From JBBQSN01 sp963825505 (GTDB lineage: Bacteria > Actinomycetota > Actinomycetes > Actinomycetales > CAWJMD01), in the NCBI GenBank assembly GCA_963825505.1, contig CAWGTL010000024.1:186001-250000 (forward strand): 64,000 nucleotides of DNA. Reading direction: 5' to 3'. Within the stretch, counting starts at the first letter, position 1. Every line of letters begins with the position of its first letter. Made by a program: the position numbers and the translations under genes. Below, one piece after another: positions 33,796 through 42,088 of this stretch. Below the pieces are notes generated by a model. It did not search any database, was not told the DNA's origin, and worked only from the letters and a program-made list of their open reading frames with translations.

Positions 33796-34296
33796 ATGGA
33801 CGCGGGATTCACGCCGCTGGTGGCGACTCACGCGGTGGCGGCGACGTTCGCGATGGTGCTGGGGGCCGTCAACGTGGTGCGCCGTCGGCGTGGTGACGGC
33901 CCGCACCGGCTGATCGGGCGGGTGTGGCTGGTGGCGATGTACTTCACGGCGTTCTCCAGCTTCTGGATCCAGGACCTGCGGCCGGGGGCTTACTCGTGGA
34001 TCCACGGGCTCAGCGCGTTCACGATCGTCACGCTGTCGCTCGGGCTGTGGAACGTCCGGCGCGGCCGGATCCGTGCCCACGCGGGCAACATGATCGGCAC
34101 CTACGTGGGGCTGATCGGTGCGTTCGTCGGCGTGGTCGCGGTCCCGGATCGCCTGGTACCCAGCGCGTTCCAGCAGGACTGGGTCGGGATGGCCGTCATC
34201 ACCGCGATCATCGTCGGGGTCGGGCTCGCCTTCACCTCGCTGGTGGTGCGGCTGCTGCCCGTGCCGGAGACCCGGGCGCAGCCGGCGGCGGCCTGA
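33796..34296 (+). CDS. DUF2306 membrane protein
   Basis: 166 aa with about four transmembrane segments. VATHAVAATFAMVLGAVNVV, HRLIGRVWLVAMY and GLWNVRRGRIRAHAGNMIGT are typical of DUF2306, with conserved His in the GPHRLIGR and RAHAGNM motifs. GGAGG lies 6 nt before the ATG. A perfect palindrome upstream suggests tight repression. No enzymatic role is known. Confidence 0.82.
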   Translation: MDAGFTPLVATHAVAATFAMVLGAVNVVRRRRGDGPHRLIGRVWLVAMYFTAFSSFWIQDLRPGAYSWIHGLSAFTIVTLSLGLWNVRRGRIRAHAGNMIGTYVGLIGAFVGVVAVPDRLVPSAFQQDWVGMAVITAIIVGVGLAFTSLVVRLLPVPETRAQPAAA

Positions 34297-34468
34297 CCGC
34301 GCGGCGCGCGCTGACGGCGACGCGTGACTGCGCTGCTGCAGGTCGTGATCGTGGCGATCCTCGTGCAGACCACCCGCACGGTGGTGCGCCGGCTGCTCGA
34401 CGGCGTCGACGGCGGCAGGGAGCGCTTCAGCCCCGCAGGATGCCCAGACCCCTGCCCAGGGGCGGCGG

Positions 34469-35455
34469 TCAGGAGGAGGGTGCCGCCGACCGGAGCGCCT
34501 CGAGCAGCGGCCGCGCCCCCTCGTCGAGGAAGCGCTGCTGCCCCTCGTCGCCCACCTGGACGAGGGCGATGTCGGTGAAGCCGGCTTCCCAGTAGGGCTT
34601 CACGGCCTCGACGACCGCGTCGAGGTCCGGGCCGCAGGGGATCTGGTCCGACACGTCCTCGGGACGCACGAACTGGCTGGCCGCCGCGAAGCCGTGCGGC
34701 GTGGGGAGGTCGGCGTTGACGCCCCAGCCGCCGGCGAACCAGCGGAACTGCTCGTGGGCGCGCTGCACGGCGGCGTCGCGGTCGGGGTCCCAGCAGATCG
34801 GCACCTGGCCGATGGCCCGCGAGGCGGGGGCGTCCTGCGGCCGGGCGCGGTTCCAGCCGGCGACCAGATCTGCCTCCGGCTCCACCGCGATGAGGTGGTC
34901 GCCCAGCGGCGCGAACCTCTTCACGGACTTGTCCCCCGACACCGCGAGGCCGATCGGGACACCGTCCTCGGGGGCGTCCCAGACCCGCGCGGAGTCGACC
35001 CGGAACCAGTCGCCGTCGAAGGTGACCAGCTCGCCGGTGAGCAGCTCCCGGATGATCTCGACCGCCTCGGCGAGCATGTCCTGGCGCGCGTCGACGGCGG
35101 GCCAGCCCTCGCCGACGACGTGCTCGTTGAGGTTCTCCCCGGCGCCGAGGCCGAGGGTGAACCGGCCGCCGGAGAGCGCCTGCACGGTCGCGGCCTTCTG
35201 CGCCACGACGGCCGGGTGGTAGCGCACGGTCGGGCAGGTCACGTACGTCATCAGCTCGACCCGCTCGGTCACCTGCGACACGGCGCCGAGCAGGCTCCAC
35301 GCGTACGGCGCGTGACCCTGCTCGGTGAGCCACGGCGAGTAGTGGTCGCTCGACACCTCGAAGTCGAAGCCGACCTCGTCGCCGGCCCGGGCGTAGCCCA
35401 CCAGCTCGCGCGGGCCGCTCTGCTCGGTCATCAGGGTGTAGCCGAAGTTCACCAT
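34469..35455 (-). CDS. F420-dependent LLM-class oxidoreductase
   Basis: 328 aa luciferase-like TIM barrel. FGYTLMTEQ at the start, EVSSDHYSPW, VELMTYVTCPTVRYHPAVVAQ and GRFTLGLGAGENLNEHVVG are the signature of F420-dependent enzymes of the glucose-6-phosphate dehydrogenase-like group. The ATG at 35455 directly follows a G run. It stands alone between oppositely oriented genes. The substrate is unknown. Confidence 0.87.
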   Translation of the reverse strand: MVNFGYTLMTEQSGPRELVGYARAGDEVGFDFEVSSDHYSPWLTEQGHAPYAWSLLGAVSQVTERVELMTYVTCPTVRYHPAVVAQKAATVQALSGGRFTLGLGAGENLNEHVVGEGWPAVDARQDMLAEAVEIIRELLTGELVTFDGDWFRVDSARVWDAPEDGVPIGLAVSGDKSVKRFAPLGDHLIAVEPEADLVAGWNRARPQDAPASRAIGQVPICWDPDRDAAVQRAHEQFRWFAGGWGVNADLPTPHGFAAASQFVRPEDVSDQIPCGPDLDAVVEAVKPYWEAGFTDIALVQVGDEGQQRFLDEGARPLLEALRSAAPSS

Positions 35456-35611
35456 CCCCCAACGGTTTCACCGATCCCGGCACCTCGCGCGACGAGGCGG
35501 GTGGGTCCTGCGTCCGGGCCCGGCCTTCGGGTCGCGGGACGCCGGGACCGGGTCCATGGTGGGACGAGAGGTCGGCGAGGGCCGGCCGCGACCCCCGGGG
35601 ACGTGACGCTG

Positions 35612-35827
35612 ATGTCGAAGAGCTTCCGCAAGGGCGACGAGGTCGAGTGGGACAGCCACGGCGGCACCGCCGTCGGCAAGGTCGAGCGCAAGATCACCTC
35701 GCGCACCGAGGCCGGCGGCCGCACCGTCGACGCCTCGCCGGACGAGCCGCAGTACCTCGTCCGCAGCGACAAGAGCGGCGGCACCGCCGTCCACAAGCCC
35801 GAGGCGCTCCGCAAGCGCTCCGGCTGA
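35612..35827 (+). CDS. HVA1/DUF2945 (Tudor-like) small protein
   Basis: 71 aa. FRKGDEVEWDSHGGTAVGKV, then TVDASPDEPQYLVRSDKSG and AVHKPEAL is the complete DUF2945 (hypervirulence-associated, SH3/Tudor-like) fold. Function is unknown; the gene is often found with stress proteins. It is the first of four closely packed rightward genes (PNPOx-like, PfpI, SRPBCC). Confidence 0.88.
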   Translation: MSKSFRKGDEVEWDSHGGTAVGKVERKITSRTEAGGRTVDASPDEPQYLVRSDKSGGTAVHKPEALRKRSG

Positions 35828-35844
35828 CGACCGAGAGGAACGAC

Positions 35845-36357
35845 GTGGCCCAGGAGAAGACGGACGACCTCAAGGTCGTCCGGTCGATCATGAAGGACGT
35901 CCGCACCGCGATGATCACCACGACGACCGCGGCCGGCAGCCTGCACACGCACCCGATGACCACGCAGGAGGCCGAGTTCGACGGCGACGCCTGGTTCATC
36001 CTGTCGCGGTCCTCCGAGACCGCCCGCAACGCGGCCGCGCGGCCGCACGTCAACGTGTCGTACTCGGGTCCGTCGTCGTGGCTGTCGCTCGCCGGCACGG
36101 CCGAGGTCGTGGACGACCGCGACAAGCTGGCCGAGCTGTGGAACCGCTTCGTCGAGGCCTGGTTCCCGGCCGGGCCCGACGACCCCGACGTCGCCCTGCT
36201 GCGGGTGCGGGGCGAGGAGGCGCAGTACTGGGAGAGCCCGGGACGCGTCGCCATGGTGGTCTCGATGCTGCGGTCCAGCGTGACCAAGAACCCGCCCAGC
36301 ACAGGGGAGTCCGAGACGGTGGACCTCTCCGCGACCGAGACGGAGGTGCAGTCGTGA
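35845..36357 (+). CDS. Pyridoxamine 5'-phosphate oxidase-family (general stress protein 26-like)
   Basis: 170 aa split-barrel flavin-binding protein. VRTAMITTTTAAGSLHTHPM, then WFILSRSSETARNAAARPHVNVSY and SLAGTAEVVDDRDKLAELW match the GsiB/GSP26 branch. GAGAGGA lies about 5 nt before the GTG. The C-terminal 20 residues are polar. It sits in a run of stress-type genes; the stop overlaps the PfpI start (GTGA). The substrate is unknown. Confidence 0.87.
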   Translation: MAQEKTDDLKVVRSIMKDVRTAMITTTTAAGSLHTHPMTTQEAEFDGDAWFILSRSSETARNAAARPHVNVSYSGPSSWLSLAGTAEVVDDRDKLAELWNRFVEAWFPAGPDDPDVALLRVRGEEAQYWESPGRVAMVVSMLRSSVTKNPPSTGESETVDLSATETEVQS

Positions 36358-36899
36358 GCGACGAGCTGCAGGGCAAGACGGTGGCGTTCGCCGTGGCGAA
36401 CGAGGGGATCGAGCAGGTCGAGCTGACCGAGCCGTGGAAGGCGGTGGAGCAGGCCGGCGGTCGCCCGGTGCTGATCGCTCCGGAGAGCGGCAAGGTGCAG
36501 GCCTTCGACCACCTCGACAAGGCGGACGAGTTCGAGGTCGACCAGACCTTCGGCGGCGCCGACGTGGGCCAGTTCGACGCGCTGGTGCTCCCGGGCGGCG
36601 TCGCGAACCCGGACACCCTGCGGACCGAGCAGGACGCCGTCGCCTTCATCCGGTCGTTCGTGGAGTCGGGCAAGCCGGTGGCCGCGATCTGCCACGCGCC
36701 GTGGACGCTGGTCGAGGCCGACGTCGTGCGCGGGAAGCGGCTGACCTCGTGGCCGAGCCTGCAGACCGACCTGCGCAACGCCGGGGCGCAGTGGTCCGAC
36801 GAGGAGGTCGTCACCGACGGCAACCTCATCACCAGCCGCAAGCCGGACGACCTGCCGGCCTTCTGCGAGGCGCTGACGAAGGCCGTGGCAGCCTCGTGA
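36354..36899 (+). CDS. DJ-1/PfpI-family protein
   Basis: 181 aa. The nucleophile elbow is AAICHAPW (Cys near residue 109), with the conserved acidic residue in ANEGIEQVELTEPW near the N-terminus and the His next to Cys, as in PfpI/YhbO-type proteins, which act as deglycases, chaperones or peptidases in stress. It overlaps the upstream gene by 4 nt. Confidence 0.9.
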   Translation: MSDELQGKTVAFAVANEGIEQVELTEPWKAVEQAGGRPVLIAPESGKVQAFDHLDKADEFEVDQTFGGADVGQFDALVLPGGVANPDTLRTEQDAVAFIRSFVESGKPVAAICHAPWTLVEADVVRGKRLTSWPSLQTDLRNAGAQWSDEEVVTDGNLITSRKPDDLPAFCEALTKAVAAS

Positions 36900-36900
36900 C

Positions 36901-37362
36901 ATGACGTACTCCACCCGGGTCGCCCGGTACGTCGACGCCTCCCCGGCGGCGGTGTACCGGGCGCTCGTCGATCCGGACGCGGTCGCACGCTGGCGCGTGC
37001 CGGAGGGCATGACCGCGCAGGTGCACCACCTCGACGCCCGCGAGGGCGGGACGAGCCGGGTCTCGCTCACCTACGACGGCGAGGGCACGGGGAAGTCCGG
37101 CGGCCGCACCGACACCTACCGGGGCGTGTTCCGGGTGCTCGAGCCGGACCGTCGGGTGGTCGAGGACCTCGAGTTCGAGACCGACGACCCCGACCTGCGG
37201 GGGTCGATGACGATGACGACGCTGATCGAGCCGGCGGGGGCGGGCAGCCGCGTGGTGCTGGTGCACGCCGGCGTGCCGGACTCCGTCCCGGCACGCGACA
37301 ACCAGGCGGGGTCGCTCACGGCCCTGGACCGCCTGGCGGCGCTGGTCGAGCGCCGTCGCTGA
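36901..37362 (+). CDS. SRPBCC/AHSA1-family protein
   Basis: 153 aa. RYVDASPAAVYRALVDPDAVARW at the start and the closing DRLAALVERRR helix enclose a START-like hydrophobic-ligand fold. VEDLEFETDDPDLRGSMTMT and VLVHAGVPDS fit AHSA1-like proteins. It begins 1 nt after the stop of the PfpI gene and closes the four-gene run. The ligand is unknown. Confidence 0.85.
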   Translation: MTYSTRVARYVDASPAAVYRALVDPDAVARWRVPEGMTAQVHHLDAREGGTSRVSLTYDGEGTGKSGGRTDTYRGVFRVLEPDRRVVEDLEFETDDPDLRGSMTMTTLIEPAGAGSRVVLVHAGVPDSVPARDNQAGSLTALDRLAALVERRR

Positions 37363-37412
37363 CCGTCCGAGGCGGCGACCGGTCGCCGCCGCGGGCCCGG
37401 CATGATGTGCCC

Positions 37413-38609
37413 GTGAGCGCGACGCAGGAGGCCTTCGTCTACGACGCCGTCCGTACGCCCTTCGGGCGGTACGGCGGCGCGCTGTCCGGGGTGCGACCGG
37501 ACGACCTGGCTGCGCTGGTGGTGCGCACGCTGGTCGACCGGGCACCCGGGCTGGATGCCGCGCAGGTCGACGAGGTGGTGCTCGGCAACGCCAACGGCGC
37601 GGGCGAGGACAACCGGAACGTGGCCAGGATGGCCGTGCTGCTGGCCGGCCTGCCGACCTCGGTGCCCGCCACCACGGTGAACCGGCTGTGCGGCTCGAGC
37701 CTCGACGCCGCGATGGTCGCCTCACGCCAGATCGCCTGCGGCGAGGCCGACGTCGTCATCGCCGGCGGCGTCGAGTCGATGAGCCGGGCGCCCTGGGTGC
37801 TGCCCAAGAACGACAAGCCGTTCCCGACCGGTGACTCCACGCTGGTCTCGACCACCCTGGGCTGGCGGCTGGTCAACCGCCGGATGGAGCCCGCCTGGAC
37901 CGTCTCGCTCGGTGAGGCCACCGAGCAGCTCGCCGAGCGGGAGCAGGTCGGACGCGAGGCGCAGGACGAGTTCGCGCTCAGCTCGCACCACAACGCAGCC
38001 CGCGCCTGGGACGAGGGCTTCTACGACGACCTCGTCGTCGCCGTCCCCGGGATCGAGCTGTCGCGCGACGAGGCGATCCGGCCGACCACGTCGCTGGAGC
38101 GGCTCGCCGGGCTCGCGCCGGTGTTCCGGGCGGACGGGGGCACCGTCACCGCCGGCAACGCCTCGCCGCTGAACGACGGCGCCTCGGCCGTGGTGCTCGG
38201 CAGCGCGGTCGCCCAGGACGTGCTGGGGCTCCCCCCGCTGGCACGGGTCGCGGGTCGCGGAGCGGCCGCGAACGACCCGCAGATGTTCGGCTTCGCCCCC
38301 GTGCGCGCCGCCGAGATCGCCCTGGAGAGAGCGGGGATCGGCTGGGGTGACGTCGGTGCGGTGGAGCTCAACGAGGCATTCGCGGCGCAGAGCGTCGCGT
38401 GCGTGAACGCGTGGGGCATCGACCCCGCCATCGTCAACGCCCACGGCGGGGCGATCGCGATCGGGCACCCGCTCGGGGCCTCCGGCACCCGCGTGCTCGG
38501 GACGCTGGCCCGGTCGCTGCAGGCGGGCAGCCACCGCTGGGGCGTGGCGGCGATCTGCATCGGGGTCGGCCAGGGGCTCGCGGTCGTGCTCGAGAACGGG
38601 ACGGCCTGA
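37413..38609 (+). CDS. pcaF: Acetyl-CoA acyltransferase / beta-ketoadipyl-CoA thiolase
   Basis: 398 aa thiolase. The acyl-accepting Cys is in NRLCGSSLDAA (near residue 88), with NEAFAAQ, HGGAIAIGHPLGASG and CIGVGQGLA as the remaining active-site loops. The two subunits of a 3-oxoacid CoA-transferase follow directly (stop/start overlap TGATG), which favours the beta-ketoadipyl-CoA thiolase role: 3-oxoadipyl-CoA to succinyl-CoA and acetyl-CoA. The GTG at 37413 is 6 nt after CATGAT; a GTG two codons earlier is less likely. The symbol rests on context. Confidence 0.85.
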   Translation: MSATQEAFVYDAVRTPFGRYGGALSGVRPDDLAALVVRTLVDRAPGLDAAQVDEVVLGNANGAGEDNRNVARMAVLLAGLPTSVPATTVNRLCGSSLDAAMVASRQIACGEADVVIAGGVESMSRAPWVLPKNDKPFPTGDSTLVSTTLGWRLVNRRMEPAWTVSLGEATEQLAEREQVGREAQDEFALSSHHNAARAWDEGFYDDLVVAVPGIELSRDEAIRPTTSLERLAGLAPVFRADGGTVTAGNASPLNDGASAVVLGSAVAQDVLGLPPLARVAGRGAAANDPQMFGFAPVRAAEIALERAGIGWGDVGAVELNEAFAAQSVACVNAWGIDPAIVNAHGGAIAIGHPLGASGTRVLGTLARSLQAGSHRWGVAAICIGVGQGLAVVLENGTA

Positions 38610-39295
38610 TGGTCACGGTCGTGGGCTCGCCGCTGGAGGCGGTGGCCGGGATCGAGGACGGCGCCACGGTGATGGTGGGTGGCTTCGGGGCGGCCGGCCA
38701 GCCGGTCGAGCTGATCGACGCGCTGATCGAGTCCGGTGCCGCCGACCTGACGGTGGTGAACAACAACGCGGGCAACGGCGACGTCGGCCTGGCCGCGCTG
38801 ATCCGTGCAGGTCGGGTGCGCCGGATCATCTGCTCGTTCCCGCGTCAGCAGGACTCCTGGCACTTCGACGCGGCCTACCGGGCGGGCACGATCGAGCTGG
38901 AGCTGGTGCCGCAGGGCAACCTGGCCGAGCGGATCCGGGCCGGCGGTGCGGGCATCGGGGCGTTCTTCACCCCGACCGGCTACGGCACCCCGCTGGCCGA
39001 GGGCAAGGAGGTGCGCGAGATCGACGGGAGGCCGTACGTGCTGGAGCACGCCCTGACCGCCGACGTGGCGCTGGTGAAGGCGCACGTGGCCGACGAGCTG
39101 GGGAACCTGGTGTACCGCAAGACCGCCCGCAACTTCGGGCCGGTGATGGCGACGGCAGCGCGCACCACGATCGTGCAGGTCTCGCAGGTCGTGCCGGTCG
39201 GCGCCCTCGACCCCGAGCACGTCGTCACCCCGTGCATCTACGTCGACCGCGTCGTCCGGGTTCCCGTCGACGTCCGTGCTGGAGGTGCCCGGTGA
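38609..39295 (+). CDS. pcaI: 3-oxoacid CoA-transferase subunit A
   Basis: 228 aa. VMVGGFGAAGQPVELIDAL at the N-terminus, ICSFPRQQDSWHFDA and FFTPTGYGTPLAEGKEVREI are family I CoA-transferase alpha-subunit blocks. It forms a complex with the B subunit next door, moving CoA from succinyl-CoA to 3-oxoadipate (or acetoacetate). The ATG overlaps the thiolase stop, and its own stop overlaps the subunit B start. Confidence 0.88.
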   Translation: MVTVVGSPLEAVAGIEDGATVMVGGFGAAGQPVELIDALIESGAADLTVVNNNAGNGDVGLAALIRAGRVRRIICSFPRQQDSWHFDAAYRAGTIELELVPQGNLAERIRAGGAGIGAFFTPTGYGTPLAEGKEVREIDGRPYVLEHALTADVALVKAHVADELGNLVYRKTARNFGPVMATAARTTIVQVSQVVPVGALDPEHVVTPCIYVDRVVRVPVDVRAGGAR

Positions 39296-39954
39296 GCGCG
39301 CCCTCGGCGGGCCTCGGCAAGGACGAGCTGGCCGCGCTGGTGGCCCGCGACATCCCGGCGGGAGCGTTCGTCAACCTCGGGATCGGGTTGCCCACGCAGG
39401 TGAGCAACCACCTGCCCGCCGGCAGCGGGGTCCTGCTCCACACCGAGAACGGCATGCTCGGGATGGGACCGGAGGCCCACGGCGACGACGTCGATCCCGA
39501 CCTGGTGAACGCAGGGAAGGTACCGGTCACCGAGCTCGCCGGCGCGTCGTACTTCCACCACGCGGACTCGTTCGCGATGATGCGCGGCGGCCACCTCGAC
39601 GTCTGCGTGCTCGGTGCCTACCAGGTCTCTGCGGCAGGCGATCTCGCCAACTGGCACACCGGTGCCGAGGGCGCGATCCCCGCGGTGGGCGGCGCGATGG
39701 ACCTCGCGATCGGGGCCAAGCAGACTTTCGTGATGATGAACCTGCTGGGCCGCGACGGGACGCCGAAGCTGGTACCGGAGTGCACCTACCCGCTGACCGG
39801 GGTCGGCTGCGTGAGCCGCGTCTACACCGACCTCGCGGTCTTCCTGATCACCGACGCCGGCGTCATCGTGCGTGAGACGTTCGGCACCGACGTCGCTTCT
39901 CTCGCAGCCCTCCTCGACGTCCCGGTGATCGACGGCACCACGGTCACCGCCTGA
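39292..39954 (+). CDS. pcaJ: 3-oxoacid CoA-transferase subunit B
   Basis: 220 aa. ARDIPAGAFVNLGIGLPTQV and the catalytic Glu in LLHTENGMLGMG, followed by HHADSFAMMRGGHLDVCVLGA, define the beta subunit. The GTG start has GGAGG 6 nt upstream and overlaps subunit A by 4 nt. No pcaHGBDC genes are in the window, so substrate specificity (3-oxoadipate versus acetoacetate) is inferred from the linked thiolase. Confidence 0.88.
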   Translation: MSAPSAGLGKDELAALVARDIPAGAFVNLGIGLPTQVSNHLPAGSGVLLHTENGMLGMGPEAHGDDVDPDLVNAGKVPVTELAGASYFHHADSFAMMRGGHLDVCVLGAYQVSAAGDLANWHTGAEGAIPAVGGAMDLAIGAKQTFVMMNLLGRDGTPKLVPECTYPLTGVGCVSRVYTDLAVFLITDAGVIVRETFGTDVASLAALLDVPVIDGTTVTA

Positions 39955-39969
39955 CACCGGGGACGTCGC

Positions 39970-40761
39970 TCACGCCGGCTTGGTCGCGCGCACGATCGCG
40001 CCGTGCAGGCCGGGGACGGCCTCGTGGGTGAACTCGACCGTGGCGTCGACGAAGCCGGCGGCGGCGAGCCCGTCGAGGTACTCGCTGCGCGAGAGGGCAC
40101 CGGCGATGCAGCCCACGTGGGTGCCTCGCTCGGCGCGCTGCTCGACCGTCACGTCGTCCTCGGCGACGACGTCGGAGACGCCGACCCGGCCGCCGGGGGA
40201 CAGCACCCGGAACATCTCGGCGAGCACCGAGGCCTTGTCGGTCGAGAGGTTGATGACGCAGTTGGAGATGACGACGTCGACGGAGGCGTCGGGCAGCGGC
40301 ACGTCCTCGATCTCGCCCTTGAGGAACTCGACGTTCGTGGCGCCGGCCTTGGCGGCGTTGGCGCGGGCGAGGTCGAGCATCTCGTCGGTCATGTCCAGGC
40401 CGTACGCGTGCCCGGTGGGCCCGACGCGACGAGCCGAGAGCAGCACGTCGATGCCGCCGCCCGAGCCGAGGTCGAGCACCCTCTCGCCCGGCCGCAGGTC
40501 GGCCACCGCGAGCGGGTTGCCGCAGCCGAGGGAGGCGAGCACGGCATCCTCGGGCAGGTCGCCGAGGTCGTCGCCGGAGTAGAGGGCGGCGCCGAACGCC
40601 TCGCCGTTCTCGTCGAGGGCGGCCGACCCGGTGGTCACCGCGCTGCCGGTGGGGCCGCACCCGTCGTCGCCGCCGCAGCAGCCGCCGGTGGTGCCCGTGC
40701 TCACGGCGAGGGCGGCCTCGGCGTAGCGGTCGCGGACCTGGGTCCGCAGGTCGTCGGTCAT
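39970..40761 (-). CDS. arsM: Arsenite S-adenosylmethionine methyltransferase
   Basis: 263 aa. The SAM motif is ERVLDLGSGGGIDVL, followed by GLDMTDEMLDLA. A Cys-rich GGCCGGDDGCGP stretch near residue 30, SNCVINLSTDK (Cys near 154) and THVGCIAGAL (Cys near 205) supply the conserved arsenic-binding cysteines. It methylates As(III). It is divergent from arsR with two matching operators between, one directly upstream of this gene. Confidence 0.9.
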   Translation of the reverse strand: MTDDLRTQVRDRYAEAALAVSTGTTGGCCGGDDGCGPTGSAVTTGSAALDENGEAFGAALYSGDDLGDLPEDAVLASLGCGNPLAVADLRPGERVLDLGSGGGIDVLLSARRVGPTGHAYGLDMTDEMLDLARANAAKAGATNVEFLKGEIEDVPLPDASVDVVISNCVINLSTDKASVLAEMFRVLSPGGRVGVSDVVAEDDVTVEQRAERGTHVGCIAGALSRSEYLDGLAAAGFVDATVEFTHEAVPGLHGAIVRATKPA

Positions 40762-40781
40762 CGGGGTCTCCTTCGGTAGAT

Positions 40782-40797
40782 ATCGACGGTTGTCGAT
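40782..40797. promoter_or_regulatory. ArsR operator, arsM-proximal
   Basis: ATCGACG-gt-TGTCGAT, a 16-bp dyad that lies 21 bp upstream of the arsM start. It matches the site at 40819-40834 in length, spacing and half-site sequence, so one ArsR dimer per site is likely. Confidence 0.75.
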
Positions 40798-40818
40798 GTG
40801 ATGCAGCCTGGGCTACGT

Positions 40819-40834
40819 ATCGACAGATGTCAAT
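40819..40834. promoter_or_regulatory. ArsR operator, arsR-proximal
   Basis: ATCGACA-ga-TGTCAAT, 16 bp, with its centre 37 bp from the arsM-proximal copy. It ends 8 bp before the CATGAT -10 box (40843-40848) of arsR, so binding would autorepress. Confidence 0.75.
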
Positions 40835-40854
40835 ACCTCGTCCATGATGGACCG

Positions 40855-41196
40855 GTGACGACGACCCTCCCCCTGGCGCAGACGCCGGTCTGCTGCGCAC
40901 CGGTGACCGGGACGCCGCTGACGGCCGAGGCCGCCGAGCGGCTCGCCCTCACGCTCAAGGCGCTCGCCGAGCCCACCCGGCTGCGGCTGCTCTCGCTCGT
41001 CGCCGCCCACGACGGCCGGGAGGCGTGCGTCTGCGACCTGATCGAGCCCGTGGGGCTGTCGCAGCCGACCGTGTCGCACCACCTCAAGGTGCTCGTCGAC
41101 GCCGGGTTGCTCGAGCGCGAGAAGCGCGGCGTCTGGGCGTACTACCGGCTGGTGCCGGACCGTCTGGCCGACGTCGCGGCGGCGCTGTCCGCCTGA
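40855..41196 (+). CDS. arsR: ArsR/SmtB-family arsenic-responsive repressor
   Basis: 113 aa winged helix. The metal site is EACVCDLIEP in the alpha-3 helix (CVC), followed by the recognition helix LSQPTVSHHLKVL; additional Cys occur near the N-terminus (PVCCAPV). CATGAT ends 6 nt before the GTG at 40855, so the message is probably leaderless. It represses the divergent arsM and itself through the paired dyads; As(III) would release it. Confidence 0.92.
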   Translation: MTTTLPLAQTPVCCAPVTGTPLTAEAAERLALTLKALAEPTRLRLLSLVAAHDGREACVCDLIEPVGLSQPTVSHHLKVLVDAGLLEREKRGVWAYYRLVPDRLADVAAALSA

Positions 41197-41200
41197 CAGC

Positions 41201-41998
41201 TCACCCGCCGAGGACGAACGGCTCGCCTGGTGCGAGGACGTGGATCCGCCCGGGGTTGTCGACCCGCCCGTGCAGGTCCTGGGGATCGCCGTTGAACGGT
41301 GCGAAGTCGGGGGCGTCCACGCACCCCCAGTGGTGCAGCAGCAGCGGCGTCTCCGGGTAGGCGTTGGCCATCCGGACGGCGCCGTCGAGGCCGAAGTGCC
41401 ACTCGCTGTCGGAGAAGTCGAACACCAGTGCGTCGGGCGCGGGACGGGTCAGGTGGTGGTCCGGGATCAACCGCGAGTCGCCGGGCGCCCAGACCGTCCC
41501 GTCCGGCGTGGTGAGCCAGAAGCCGCAGCAGTCCTCGTCGGCGAACACGCGGTCGGCCGCGCCGGGTGAGGCGTTCTGCCAGGCGTGGTCGGCCGGCGTC
41601 ACCTCGACCCGCACCGGCCCGACGTCGAAGGTGTCCCCGATGTCGTGGCCCACGTGGGACCAGCCCTCGTGCTCCATCAGCGACGCGACGTAGCGGGTCG
41701 AGCGGAAGGTGCCCGTGACCGGCGCGAGGTCGCGGCAGGTCGGCACCGAGAAGTGGTCGTTGTCGCTGTGGGTGACGAGCACCGCGTCGAGGCGCGGGAC
41801 GTCGCCTGCGGCGAGCGGCATCTCGACCATGATCGGCATGTCGAACCCGCTCAGCAGCGGGTCGACCATCAGGGTGGTGCCACGGGCGTTCACCAGCCAC
41901 CCGGCCATCCCGAGCCAGCGCAGGACGGTGCGGTCGGACGCCGCGAAGGCCTCGACGCCGAACGGCTGGGTGGGGGGCGCGACGGCCTGGGGGGACAC
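41201..41998 (-). CDS. MBL-fold metallo-hydrolase (UlaG-like)
   Basis: 265 aa. The metal-binding motif reads VTHSDNDHFS (a HxxxDH variant), with VEVTPADHAWQ, WAPGDSRLIPDHH and LLLHHWGC supplying further ligands. LRWLGMAGWLVN at the start is typical of the UlaG-like branch, whose members hydrolyse phosphodiesters or lactones. A CAGGAT box (reverse strand, 42005-42010) ends 6 nt before the GTG at 41998. It is divergent from the aldo/keto reductase. The substrate is unknown. Confidence 0.8.
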   Translation of the reverse strand: MSPQAVAPPTQPFGVEAFAASDRTVLRWLGMAGWLVNARGTTLMVDPLLSGFDMPIMVEMPLAAGDVPRLDAVLVTHSDNDHFSVPTCRDLAPVTGTFRSTRYVASLMEHEGWSHVGHDIGDTFDVGPVRVEVTPADHAWQNASPGAADRVFADEDCCGFWLTTPDGTVWAPGDSRLIPDHHLTRPAPDALVFDFSDSEWHFGLDGAVRMANAYPETPLLLHHWGCVDAPDFAPFNGDPQDLHGRVDNPGRIHVLAPGEPFVLGG

Positions 41999-42088
41999 AC
42001 CACGATCCTGGTGCGTCGGGGTCCGTGGCACCAGCCTCCGAGCGGTCCTACGGTGGGGCGACCAGCCCGCTGCACCGGAGGAGCCACC

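Noticed and set aside
34324..34578. Possible 84-aa ORF after the DUF2306 gene
   Set aside because: It starts with a hydrophobic stretch but soon becomes Arg/Pro-rich and overlaps the LLM oxidoreductase by 110 bp in antisense. No ribosome binding site is visible.
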